From: RFSX01 sp964591455
GTDB taxonomy: Bacteria; Bacteroidota; Bacteroidia; Chitinophagales; Saprospiraceae
Reading direction: 5' to 3'
DNA: 64,000 nt
Assembly: GCA_964591455.1 (NCBI GenBank)
Contig: CAZQDZ010000007.1
Coordinates: forward strand, 62,001 to 126,000
A program made the position numbers and the translations under genes. The notes beneath the pieces were generated by a model. The model searched no databases, had not been told where the DNA came from, and saw nothing but the letters and a program-made list of their open reading frames with translations. Below, piece by piece: positions 28,101 to 36,257 of this stretch (within the stretch, counting starts at the first letter, position 1; every line of letters starts with the position of its first letter).

Positions 28101-30645
28101 TATTAAGATCGCAAGCAGGAATCGGTTGTCTTGTATCATTAAGACTCCCCTCTAGGATACATCCATCAGTCATCAGCTCATTGCCGCACATATCTTGTAC
28201 GATGTATCTTACCCATATAGAATCAAATGTGAAGTCTATATTATTAATGACGATATCATCTGTAATAGCTACTGCATCACTGCTGACGCCATCAGTAATA
28301 AATTCTGAGATATCTAATACACCATTGACATAGTTAAAACTAACTGTGTATGTGAAGTCGGTACAACCACCTAGCACTGTTGGAGGAGGTACTGTTATAT
28401 TGTTAGTACAAGAATGAGCACTTGTCTCAAAGAACTGATCATCTCCTGCTATACAAACAGTTGGCTCCAGTATTTCAAGAGTAATAATTTGTGTATGCAC
28501 GGACTGTTCCATCGTACACTCATCATATACAGTCCATGTTCTAAGAATCTTCACCGCTGGTCCACATCCAGGAATTACTGCATCTACATATCCAACTATG
28601 CTTAAGTTAGAACATAGCAACCCTTCTGGAAAACCAGTACTTGACGGATCAGGATTTCCAAACTGATCTAAGGTATAAGTATCAGTGAGTAGTTCGTCTG
28701 GATTATTAATATTACATGCGTCTAGAGATGGACAATTAGTCGCCAATGCAGGATCTAGAGCTGAATCCCAGTTCTTAGGCCATATGATAGCATCAGTCAT
28801 TTGACTGACAACCTGCAAGTTGACACTGCAAGAACTCATAGCGCCATTACTGACATCAGTTATAGAGAATGTTCTTGTTATATCTCTTATAGCTGAGCAG
28901 TCATCATTGTTATTTACATCTGTAATAGTCATAATGACATCGCTGCAGTTATCGTGTCCAGTTACTACAAAATCATCTGTAGTAGGACGATATATTCCTA
29001 GAACCATATCAAATAGAGGTAGTCCTACTATCTCATTAAAATCAGCAAACTGATCAAATTCTGAGCACAAAGTATTTATAGACCCATCTGGACATGTTAA
29101 AGGCGTAATAGATTTATCTTCTACCACTAATTGTCCCCAACAGCTATTAGCTCCGCAAATCTGCTCTACTGATACATTAAGCGTTTCACCTAATTGGTCT
29201 TGAGTTATAGTTGATCCTGTAAGGTCATTTCCTGCAGCGTCTGTTATAACTAACGTATAGGCATCATTACACAAATGATCACCTTCTAATATCATATCTG
29301 GTGTTATGTCTAACTCACAATTATTATTGAGTGAAACATTTACTAAATTATTGCAGGCTACAAATTCGTTTTGTGATGCTGTTACATCTACGGTTGTTGT
29401 TGCAGTAAAATTACATCCTATATTATCTCCTGCATCAGCCGTACCTGTAGCAGTTACGGTGAATACGCCGTCAGTCAAGAAAGTGATATCTACCACTGTA
29501 CTCTGACCTCCCATAGGCGCTATCATATAATCTACACCAGCAACACCTGGACTTACTGAAAATCCAATGCCCGTAAAATCACCACTATTTGCTATTGTAT
29601 ATTCCTGAGGCACATTCAGGCAAGTGCATGATGGACCTATAATGTCTACATTGTCCAATTCCGTTCTTACGGTTATTTCTTGTTGGACTGAAAAATCACA
29701 AGAATTTGCTGCTGTATTTGCATTGCATGCAACTAGGACAAAATCTGCATCAACAGCAGGGAAAGTAAAAGTTCCTGCTACCATACCCATACCACTACCA
29801 GTACCACTTCCTGTTGCTGTCATGAATGGAATTAGTGCGCCGGCTGGGCTAACAGTCATCAACTTAAATTCTGTAGCACCACTTGTCCCTTCCAGCGTAA
29901 ATGTCTCTGTGACATCCAATCCATCACAGGCAAAAATTTCATTGTCCCCTGTCAGTGTTAGGTCATCAGACATATCTTCTACAAAAACTATCAAATCGCT
30001 TGAAAATTCACATCCTGTTCTTGTTTCTCCTTCAACAGAGATGATATAAGTACCTGGTTCATCATATTCTATATCAGCACACCTATCATTTACAACCTGA
30101 GTTAGCGAAGCGCTACCTGGTGCAGACCATGTAATAGAGGTCAATGTCCCAAACAAGTCTTCTATGCAGAATCTTCTAAGACTGCCGACGCATAGTGTCG
30201 CTGGCTCTGGTTCTTCCGGACGAATTTCTACTTCAGGAGTCATGCAGGTTATCATTTGGAGTTCCACAGGAGCGCCATTATTTAGAAAGACATCAGCTGT
30301 AGGTAATATACCATCTGATGCAAACCCACTAATGCAATAACGTCCTGAATCATTAACGTCAGGAATCATAGTTGCATCTATAATAGGTGTAGATAGCGCG
30401 GCGTCTGTAAATAAGTTGACTGCGTTACTAATCTCATACACATCACCTGGAACACCGAACCCAGTAATCTTGAATTCAATAACTCCATCAGGTAATGTCT
30501 CTTGGCAACCACATGAATAAGATATATTCTGTGCATGCAATCCAGTTCCAAATAGCGATAGAATCACTATATAGACTGCTGGAGAGAAATGTGTAAGTAC
30601 TCGTGTAATCATCTTGTACATATTGTAAATATTCATTTTGCTCAA
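25141..30645 (-). CDS. Giant secreted T9SS cargo protein, paralogue, with a C-type-lectin-like insert
   Basis: An 1834-aa paralogue with the same layout: signal helix (AVYIVILSLFGTGLHAQ), SprB-like/Ig-like repeats, HYR-type modules with KILRTWTVYDEC and KLVRTWSVADWC, dockerin-like pair at about 1485-1535 (NTLDLIMIQRHILG, ADVNNSQSVDGADLVELRKL), a cohesin-like region and a T9SS type A sorting domain (NKPNPFKNATTI to the end). At about 900-1000 it carries a segment reading THYYYLSDDAVEAQLAF, then GALVVLESAEEDAWLQ, the signature of a C-type lectin fold, not present in its paralogue. Upstream partner of the 1354-aa gene (33-bp gap), so one transcription unit. Met12 could be the start. Confidence 0.85.
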   Translation of the reverse strand: MSKMNIYNMYKMITRVLTHFSPAVYIVILSLFGTGLHAQNISYSCGCQETLPDGVIEFKITGFGVPGDVYEISNAVNLFTDAALSTPIIDATMIPDVNDSGRYCISGFASDGILPTADVFLNNGAPVELQMITCMTPEVEIRPEEPEPATLCVGSLRRFCIEDLFGTLTSITWSAPGSASLTQVVNDRCADIEYDEPGTYIISVEGETRTGCEFSSDLIVFVEDMSDDLTLTGDNEIFACDGLDVTETFTLEGTSGATEFKLMTVSPAGALIPFMTATGSGTGSGMGMVAGTFTFPAVDADFVLVACNANTAANSCDFSVQQEITVRTELDNVDIIGPSCTCLNVPQEYTIANSGDFTGIGFSVSPGVAGVDYMIAPMGGQSTVVDITFLTDGVFTVTATGTADAGDNIGCNFTATTTVDVTASQNEFVACNNLVNVSLNNNCELDITPDMILEGDHLCNDAYTLVITDAAGNDLTGSTITQDQLGETLNVSVEQICGANSCWGQLVVEDKSITPLTCPDGSINTLCSEFDQFADFNEIVGLPLFDMVLGIYRPTTDDFVVTGHDNCSDVIMTITDVNNNDDCSAIRDITRTFSITDVSNGAMSSCSVNLQVVSQMTDAIIWPKNWDSALDPALATNCPSLDACNINNPDELLTDTYTLDQFGNPDPSSTGFPEGLLCSNLSIVGYVDAVIPGCGPAVKILRTWTVYDECTMEQSVHTQIITLEILEPTVCIAGDDQFFETSAHSCTNNITVPPPTVLGGCTDFTYTVSFNYVNGVLDISEFITDGVSSDAVAITDDIVINNIDFTFDSIWVRYIVQDMCGNELMTDGCILEGSLNDTRQPIPACDLNNVVSLNESGCAFAGPATFDDNSWDNCGIYQTVIQRMDFNNCNSAACNTEDDCALRFFDDFAFLGEFTNNSGDTHYYYLSDDAVEAQLAFAYANALGEDRNGNQEGALVVLESAEEDAWLQEQVGAYTNDPIHTAATHALYLMDTGGPDNFEGRFVVEFTTRCGWTQQEMFCCADCGEETRMMLRVIDNAGNHNFCMVNVKVEDFIPPTFTSCPQSMTVDCNMAIDFDNLGAIFGMPSASDFECSNPTITLDRGPDGDPRDECGRGSFTRTWSVVDKSGNQGDNTCSQTITFTNPSPFAEADIIWPNDAMVTSGCSLDGIDSGSLPQGSQRPVINERACSNVVVKFDDLLFTIVEGACQKLVRTWSVADWCNPGTIFTFDQVIRLTNTSNPIAVCPGQPLFTSTADCSQDVSGLTSTIGGGDACTSSVVWTHQVTLADGSVIFGDGATADGNFDLGTHQVTFTVSDACDNTGSCTTSFTVRDTGAPVPYCQTNVVTPISTVAGVEVWTTDIDLGSEDACSSVQLSFSESTIVNSISFNCDNIGINNIELFVIDEDNNVSSCRTSVIVQDNIGVCPNSGNFASVAGVIMTEDERMIDEVEVDLMSAPQTTYSSELSVFGEYAFYSIPMYNDYQVIPEKDKLHENGVNTLDLIMIQRHILGLQPLNSPYKIIAADVNNSQSVDGADLVELRKLILGVYLEFPQNESWRFVDADFTFNTPTRPWPFAENVNIRDLENNMNNIDFVGVKIGDVNLSSVVNGVKGQDHVDLRSPNNFNIVVRSMVTEKGNTRVQLVATEAAELLGAQLNFDFDASDLLAIVPMALDVQDKNIGWNLLKDNKLRISWNQQVPVSVQKDEVLMEFLFNGANENLKINEDVATEVYTEEAGRVRINSVQLEAVTSESIFDLVLEQNKPNPFKNATTIGFSIPQDGPVSLIFTDVDGKLIKKINGNYRAGHHEVVITGEELITTGVVYYQLSAGSTSITKRMIILK

Positions 30646-31041
30646 AAAGGACTATTACGGTCATCATAGACCAAGCCCTATTAAGTCTAGCTACAAAGAC
30701 CAAAGACCCTTCCAAAAGGCTGTTAACATTATAGTTATTCCTCATATGAAACATATGGTACTTTATCACAATATTTAACTCACTTAATTACTGATAATTA
30801 CAGAGGAAGACGGTAGTAGAAATATTTTGGATTTTTTGTATTTGAAACACCAAATTTTAGCTAATTCGCTACTTGAGGGTTTGAATCCGTCATGAAATTC
30901 AGATGAGAAGACTATTCATTTACTACCCAAAACAAGTATAATAATGCTCATCAATTAAGGAATAGGTGTCACTTCGTCGCTGTGTTTTAATATCTGAATA
31001 GCAGTGAGTTATCCTATATTTGCATCTCTAAACCTAGATAA
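30646..31041. other. 396-bp divergent intergenic region
   Basis: Between the divergent T9SS gene and the SUI1 gene. I see no convincing ORF, RNA gene or repeat. It should hold promoters for both directions; one -7 candidate is listed separately. Confidence 0.6.
31015..31022 (+). promoter_or_regulatory. Putative -7 element (TATATTTG) for the SUI1 gene
   Basis: Exact fit to TAnnTTTG, 20 nt before the SUI1 ATG. The -33 region (30985-30995) is T-rich but has no clean TTTG at the ideal spacing. Suggestive only. Confidence 0.35.
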
Positions 31042-31401
31042 ATGGGGAAAAAGCAAAATGTCAATCTTTCATGGGACGATTTCCAAAAATTAGGGAACCC
31101 TGAGAATGCGCCTGAAGAAAAGTCAGAAGATGAACCTGATGCCAACTTCTTCTTAGCAAAATCCAGGATAAGAGTCCATCTTGAGAAAAAAGGAAGAGGT
31201 GGAAAATCAGTATCTATAATAAGAGGGATAGAAATGACAAATGCAGCCATGAAGGATATAGAGAAGAAAATCAAATCCAAATGTGGTGTCGGTGGAAGTC
31301 AAAAAAATGGAGAAATTATAATTCAGGGAGACCACCGAGATAAAATTATAAATCTCCTAAAAAGCATGGGGGCAAAGGACATCAAGAAAGCTGGATCCTA
31401 A
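31042..31401 (+). CDS. SUI1/eIF1-like translation factor (YciH family)
   Basis: A 119-aa basic protein. The C-terminal ~75 residues are the SUI1 domain: RIRVHLEKKGRGGKSVSIIRG (beta strands and basic loop), KSKCGVGGSQKNGEIIIQGDHRDKI as the C-G-x-G-G/QGD signature and a terminal helix. Bacterial YciH-type proteins can discriminate start codons or act as stress-linked translation modulators. The N-terminal ~45 residues are acidic and probably disordered. Its stop codon directly abuts the stop of the convergent prmC gene. Confidence 0.9.
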   Translation: MGKKQNVNLSWDDFQKLGNPENAPEEKSEDEPDANFFLAKSRIRVHLEKKGRGGKSVSIIRGIEMTNAAMKDIEKKIKSKCGVGGSQKNGEIIIQGDHRDKIINLLKSMGAKDIKKAGS

Positions 31402-32202
31402 TTAGAATGAGATTCTAAGCATCCGCCAATTGCCCTGCAAGTCTTTCTTGAATTCGTATTCCATTTCTTTACTTACTATGAAAGATTCTAGCTCAGCGTG
31501 GTATAAGTCACTTGTTTCAAAATACAAGTGTCCTCCTTTCTTAATACAGGTCTCACCGAAGTCAACGATTCTTTTATAGAATACCAATGGATCATTACCG
31601 TCTACATAAAGTGAGATATCTGGCTCATACTTATCTACTGTTTGTTGGACTCGATTATCAGACCTCAGTATATAGGGTGGATTAGAGACTATTAAATCTA
31701 CAGACTTATCAAGACTAAAGTCTTTCAGAATATCAGCACAATGTAATTCTATTGAATGCCCAAGGTGTACTGCATTATCACTACACACCTTCAGTGCTTC
31801 TTTACTTATGTCTATGCCAATCCCAGTTGCGTTAACATTATCTAACAAAGACAATAATATGCATCCACTTCCCACACCAATCTCCAGTATAGATAGCTTA
31901 GTGCCCAAGACTCTTTTGTAATCTTGTATTATCCAATGCACCAATTCTTCTGTTTCAGGTCTTGGAATGAGTACATGCTCATTGAGTCTAATTTGTTTCC
32001 CATAGAAGAATCCAAATCCAGTAACATACTGAACAGGCATTCCTTCTACCAGTTTCTTTAAATCAGAATCTAACATTTGCTTTGTGATAGGCCACACAGG
32101 AATGCTATCCACATAGTATTTCGCAATATTTTCTGCTTCCCTGATTCCAACCGTTTCTAACATGGATTGCTTTATAATCTGGATTGCCTCTAATCTATTC
32201 AC
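31402..32202 (-). CDS. prmC: Release factor glutamine N5-methyltransferase
   Basis: A 266-aa SAM enzyme that methylates the GGQ glutamine of peptide-chain release factors. The N-terminal helical domain is followed by LIPRPETEELV, the SAM-binding ILEIGVGSGCILLSLL (about 107-122), an acidic GIDISKEAL, and the catalytic SNPPYIL (about 171-177), which is decisive for PrmC/HemK. Length is slightly short of E. coli (277) but normal. It overlaps the upstream sulfotransferase gene by 8 nt, implying one transcript. Confidence 0.94.
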   Translation of the reverse strand: MNRLEAIQIIKQSMLETVGIREAENIAKYYVDSIPVWPITKQMLDSDLKKLVEGMPVQYVTGFGFFYGKQIRLNEHVLIPRPETEELVHWIIQDYKRVLGTKLSILEIGVGSGCILLSLLDNVNATGIGIDISKEALKVCSDNAVHLGHSIELHCADILKDFSLDKSVDLIVSNPPYILRSDNRVQQTVDKYEPDISLYVDGNDPLVFYKRIVDFGETCIKKGGHLYFETSDLYHAELESFIVSKEMEYEFKKDLQGNWRMLRISF

Positions 32203-33175
32203 CTCTGATAATTAATGGATAATTTTGTTTTTTAAAATAGGCGTTTGAAAAGTGGCGCTGATGAATATCTGCAGCTTTTTCACGGACCAGTTTTTCCTGA
32301 TAATTTGAATCCTTAATCACTGGCGTATCTAATTGGTATAGTTCCTTTCTTAATTCAGTTATGGAAACGAAATTCTCAAACCTTGTTTGTCTTATATAAT
32401 AAATACATTTCAGGATATCCTCTTGCAACTGCGTATTAAGTTTCTGGAATCTACCCACACTACCCTGCTCTACCTTTTGAGTTTCTTCATAATTCCAGCC
32501 TTTCATAGTGGTGCCTCCACTTTCTCCTCTTTGTGGGAGTAACATGATTGGTTCAAACGATAATTCCAGAAAAGAGCACAACTCACTTAGTACATCAGTT
32601 GGATTAGCAACAAGCGATTCATATTTGACGGTAATAATTTTATCACTTGGGATATTCAATATCTTGGACATATTCAGCAAACAAACTGCGGTTGCATTAT
32701 ACATGGTCATCCCACGATTATATAATGAGGCAACCACATCTAGAGGATCTCGTACAATATGAATAGCCTTCCCAGTAGTGAAATGATCTAAGAATAAATC
32801 TAGTGTAAAGGCATTAGAAGGTGACTTCTCTACCCACACACTTGCTTTATTCTTCTTCATCAGCGGCTCATAGAAAGCATTGATGAATTTTGAAAAATCA
32901 GAATGCCTCTTTGCCAATAATTTTTTAAAATCAAGCTTACTGTAATTATAGTCCTCTCCTAACTCAACGCCTACGAAAATATGCCAGCCCGCATTTGTCA
33001 ATCCAAATAGAGAGGGTCTCAATAATTTCTTATGGGATTGCTGCCAATCAGTATAAAGTGCTTCTTTAGAGAACAGGTAAGTTTCTGAACCGCAGAATAT
33101 TTCTGAGTGCCTATTAAGCATTCGCCTTAGTAGTGAACTCCCAGTACTAGGACTACATCCAATCAGTACTGCCAT
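32195..33175 (-). CDS. Sulfotransferase family protein (upstream of prmC)
   Basis: A 326-aa PAPS-dependent sulfotransferase-like protein. The 5'-phosphosulfate loop is degenerate, GCSPSTGSSLLRRML at about 6-20, and the 3'-phosphate motif HIVRDPLDVVASL lies at about 140-152, followed by a typical helical C-terminus (WNYEETQKVEQGSVGRFQKL). The acceptor is unknown. It is separate from the sulfotransferase group at 51-64 kb and closest in style to the Sulfotransfer_1/3 families. It overlaps prmC, probably through chance clustering rather than function. Confidence 0.82.
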   Translation of the reverse strand: MAVLIGCSPSTGSSLLRRMLNRHSEIFCGSETYLFSKEALYTDWQQSHKKLLRPSLFGLTNAGWHIFVGVELGEDYNYSKLDFKKLLAKRHSDFSKFINAFYEPLMKKNKASVWVEKSPSNAFTLDLFLDHFTTGKAIHIVRDPLDVVASLYNRGMTMYNATAVCLLNMSKILNIPSDKIITVKYESLVANPTDVLSELCSFLELSFEPIMLLPQRGESGGTTMKGWNYEETQKVEQGSVGRFQKLNTQLQEDILKCIYYIRQTRFENFVSITELRKELYQLDTPVIKDSNYQEKLVREKAADIHQRHFSNAYFKKQNYPLIIRGE

Positions 33176-33271
33176 AGCGATATTTGATATTGAGCATAAA
33201 AGCCATAGGTGGCTTCATATTTGTTATTATATGAGTGACAAAGGTGTCGAATATTTATAAGTAATTAAATT

Positions 33272-33766
33272 TTGATTGTGGGCAATCTTAACTATTCATT
33301 TCCATATAAAGAAATCGGAACAGACGAAGAGCTAGATAGTTCTTTAGTTAAGCTTATCTCGCTTGCTCGTGATATGACCTCAAAAGCATATGCCCCATAC
33401 TCCTCGTTCTATGTAGGCGCAGCGATTCTACTAAATGATGGCTCTTATATAAGCGGTTGTAATCAGGAGAATGCTTCCTACCCATTGTGTATATGTGCTG
33501 AGAGAGTAGCCTTGTATAGTTACGGCGCATCTAAGGCAGAGACTCAGATTACTGCACTTGCAGTATCCGCTAATAATCCGAACAAACCACTTACAAGCCC
33601 ATGTATGCCTTGTGGCGCTTGCAGACAAGTGATTCAGGAATATGAATTACGGCAAAATCAACCTATCAACTTATACCTTACTGCTAACAGCATATCTACT
33701 ATTGTGCACATTGATGGTATTAATCATATACTTCCACAAGCATTCAATAGAGCTGATCTGATTTAA
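33272..33766 (+). CDS. cdd: Cytidine deaminase
   Basis: A 164-aa zinc enzyme converting cytidine/deoxycytidine to uridine. Signatures: AYAPYSSFYVGAAILL near 37-52, the zinc/catalytic CAERVALY (Cys-Ala-Glu, about 73-80) and PCGACRQVIQEY (Cys pair, about 111-122). The frame starts at TTG 33272; GTG at 33278 is an alternative, and no ATG fits before the conserved region. It joins udk and the NupC-type transporter as pyrimidine salvage functions in this window, though not in one operon. Confidence 0.92.
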   Translation: MIVGNLNYSFPYKEIGTDEELDSSLVKLISLARDMTSKAYAPYSSFYVGAAILLNDGSYISGCNQENASYPLCICAERVALYSYGASKAETQITALAVSANNPNKPLTSPCMPCGACRQVIQEYELRQNQPINLYLTANSISTIVHIDGINHILPQAFNRADLI

Positions 33767-33822
33767 CACAAGTCAGAGACTATCCATATCTTTGTTGCTT
33801 GTATCAATAATCAAGTACAATT

Positions 33823-35097
33823 ATGAATTTTATAGAAGAGTTGGAATGGAGAGGTATGCTTCATGATATGACACCTGGAGTCAAGGAAGTCATTGAAAAA
33901 GGCATGTGTACAGCTTACATTGGATTTGACCCAACAGCAGCTTCATTAACAATAGGCAACTACGTGCAGGTCATGATTCTCTCTTTGTGGCAGCGGTCTG
34001 GACATAAACCAGTAGTGCTTATGGGAGGTGCAACGGGTAGAATAGGAGACCCATCAGGCAAGGATGCTGAGAGACAGCTCAAATCATATGAAGAGCTAGA
34101 TGCCAACCTACAGCACCAGCAAAATCAAATGGCTCAATTTCTTGAGTTTGGTAATTCTGGAAACCAAGCGCTCCTCAGGAACAATTTAGATTTCTATAAA
34201 GACATGAACACCTTGGACTTCTTGCGTAAGGTGGGAAAAACACTGACAGTGAGTTATATGATGTCCAAGGACTCTGTAAAGAAAAGGTTGGATACAGGGC
34301 TGTCTTTTACAGAATTTAGCTACCAACTGCTTCAAGCCTATGACTTCCAGTGCTTATACCAGCAAGATAACTGTCGTTTTCAGATGGGAGGATCAGATCA
34401 GTGGGGAAATATAACTTCAGGGACAGAGTTTATCAGACGTAACTTGGAGGACGCCAAAGCCTATGCGATTACGAGTAAGTTATTAACTAAGTCCGACGGC
34501 AAGAAATTTGGAAAGTCCGAAAAAGGGAATATTTGGTTAGACCCTAAAATGACTTCACCATATCAGTTTTACCAGTTTTGGCTTAATTCTGATGATGCGG
34601 ATCTAAAGACATTTACAAGATACTTCACCTTGAAACCACATAGTGAAATAGAGCAAATAGAAAACGACCTGAAAGATGAGCCACGGGCACAAAAAGCATT
34701 GCTAGCTGAAGAACTTACAAAAAGAATTCATCATGGAAAATATGATGCCGTCAAGGAAGTATCTGAAATCATCTTCAATAAAAAACTAAACCAAGATGGC
34801 TTGAAATCCATGAAAGCAGAAACACTTGAAATGGTTTCTGGAGAGGTCGTTTCGTTCAAAGTACCAAAAGGTAAATTAACAGCGACATTAGAACTTCAAA
34901 ACTTAGTGACAGAAGAGGCAGGAATATTTTCTTCGTTCAGTGAGTTCAGAAGAGCTGTCAAAGGCAATGCCATTTCAGTCAATAAAGAAAAGGTAAGCGA
35001 TCCTTCAGCACTAATAACTGCTGAACATCTTATACAAGACCGCTTTCTCTTTCTTGAGAATGGCAAAAAGAATAAATATATGCTTGATTTTTCCTAG
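33823..35097 (+). CDS. tyrS: Tyrosyl-tRNA synthetase
   Basis: A 424-aa class I aminoacyl-tRNA synthetase. Features: YIGFDPTAASLTIGN at about 32-46 where SLHIGH/N is expected, tyrosine-site SYQLLQAYDF and QMGGSDQWGNI near 180-205, the KMSKS-type loop KKFGKSEKGNI about 227-237, and a C-terminal S4-like RNA-binding domain (FSEFRRAVKGNAISVN). The first His of the HIGH-type motif is Thr here (codon aca at 33949-33951), an uncommon substitution. Otherwise full length and normal. Preceded by a 56-bp gap from cdd. Confidence 0.95.
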   Translation: MNFIEELEWRGMLHDMTPGVKEVIEKGMCTAYIGFDPTAASLTIGNYVQVMILSLWQRSGHKPVVLMGGATGRIGDPSGKDAERQLKSYEELDANLQHQQNQMAQFLEFGNSGNQALLRNNLDFYKDMNTLDFLRKVGKTLTVSYMMSKDSVKKRLDTGLSFTEFSYQLLQAYDFQCLYQQDNCRFQMGGSDQWGNITSGTEFIRRNLEDAKAYAITSKLLTKSDGKKFGKSEKGNIWLDPKMTSPYQFYQFWLNSDDADLKTFTRYFTLKPHSEIEQIENDLKDEPRAQKALLAEELTKRIHHGKYDAVKEVSEIIFNKKLNQDGLKSMKAETLEMVSGEVVSFKVPKGKLTATLELQNLVTEEAGIFSSFSEFRRAVKGNAISVNKEKVSDPSALITAEHLIQDRFLFLENGKKNKYMLDFS

Positions 35098-35106
35098 GCT
35101 TAGCTG

Positions 35107-35685
35107 CTAAGGCGATTCCACTTCTGACCTGTCAACAAAATCTAATGATACTGAGTTAATGCAGTATCTTAAACCAGTAGGAGGTGGTCCGTCATTGAAT
35201 ACATGTCCCATATGTCCATCACATCTTGCGCAATGCACCTCAGTTCTTGCGTATCCAATTTTATAATCTGTGTCTTCACCCACGGCATCCCCTGCTACGG
35301 GTTCGTAAAAAGAAGGCCACCCTGTGCCTGATTTGAATTTAGTGTTCGAGTCAAATAATGGAAGTGCACATCCTCTACAGGTATAAACACCGTCACTTTT
35401 ACTATCCCATAAGTCACCAGTAAAAGCTCTTTCTGTACCCGCTTTTCTCAGGACTCTGAACTCTAATGAAGTAAGTTCTTCTTTCCATTCAGCCTCTGTC
35501 TTCTCTATTCTATCTGCCCTCATTGGGTCCTTTGACGAGGCTTCCTTTTCTACTTTCTTTTCTGCTTCTATTTCTGCGAGCGCTCTCTCTATTGTATCTA
35601 TAGTAGAAACAGATTCTGTTGTCTTTTGCTGGCATGATGTTATTAACAATGTACCTAGCACGAATGGTATTAATATTCTAATCAT
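35107..35685 (-). CDS. msrB: Envelope methionine-(R)-sulfoxide reductase MsrB (lipoprotein)
   Basis: A 192-aa protein with a lipoprotein signal (FVLGTLLITSCQQ, Cys at about 18) and a charged linker, then the MsrB domain: LTSLEFRVLRKAGTERAFTG, zinc ligands in CRGC and CARC, the substrate loop GTGWPSFYEP, and the catalytic Cys in GLRYCINSVSLDF. It repairs oxidised methionine in exported proteins. The lipoprotein anchor places it in the periplasm rather than the cytoplasm. Confidence 0.93.
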   Translation of the reverse strand: MIRILIPFVLGTLLITSCQQKTTESVSTIDTIERALAEIEAEKKVEKEASSKDPMRADRIEKTEAEWKEELTSLEFRVLRKAGTERAFTGDLWDSKSDGVYTCRGCALPLFDSNTKFKSGTGWPSFYEPVAGDAVGEDTDYKIGYARTEVHCARCDGHMGHVFNDGPPPTGLRYCINSVSLDFVDRSEVESP

Positions 35686-35735
35686 TTTATCTAAAGAATT
35701 ATGTGTCTAATTAACTAACGTATTTATAAGTAATG

Positions 35736-36191
35736 CTATTCTTCTCCTCTCAATCTAGCATCTTGTTTTTTCGCTATTTCCATAATCTTCCTCATCATAT
35801 TCACAATAGAAATAAAGACCAAATAAGTCAAAGCGAAAACTATATACAACCATCTAAACGAGCCCGCCTCATCCATGCTAATCCCGCCTATATAATGAGC
35901 CAAGGCACCACCTATTACAACTAAAGCAAGAAAACTAAATATACTGTCTCTGAAATATTGAGTTCTTTTGAGATATGGAATACTTAAAACAGAATTGAAA
36001 ATGATAAATGCCATGAGTATTGAAAAAGAAAACTCCCAAAACACAACACCACCTTCAGGATTAGACTCTGAATCCACAAAAGACATTATAAGCAATATTC
36101 CAACTACATTCAATCCAATTGCGACTCCTACTTGCAAAAATGGATGAACCTGTCTCTGGAAAATAGATTGAATCTGAGCTTGGTCTGTCAT
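35736..36191 (-). CDS. Four-TM membrane protein of unknown function
   Basis: A 151-aa protein with four hydrophobic helices (about 18-38, 50-70, 85-108, 118-138) and a basic, cytosolic C-terminus (MMRKIMEIAKKQDARLRGEE). The first 15 residues are polar. I do not recognise a family with confidence. It lies between rimO and msrB on the same strand with 50- to 66-bp gaps and has no obvious partner. Confidence 0.7.
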   Translation of the reverse strand: MTDQAQIQSIFQRQVHPFLQVGVAIGLNVVGILLIMSFVDSESNPEGGVVFWEFSFSILMAFIIFNSVLSIPYLKRTQYFRDSIFSFLALVVIGGALAHYIGGISMDEAGSFRWLYIVFALTYLVFISIVNMMRKIMEIAKKQDARLRGEE

Positions 36192-36257
36192 TCCGTTATA
36201 TAAATAAATAAGAGCCTGTAATTGTTTTTACAGTTCTAAATAATAAGATTTTCTTCA

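Noticed and set aside
21819..30049. Many plus-strand ORFs of 60-140 aa opposite the two giant T9SS genes
   Set aside because: They are antisense shadows: no family motifs, composition typical of reversed coding frames, and the minus-strand proteins are continuous and domain-rich.
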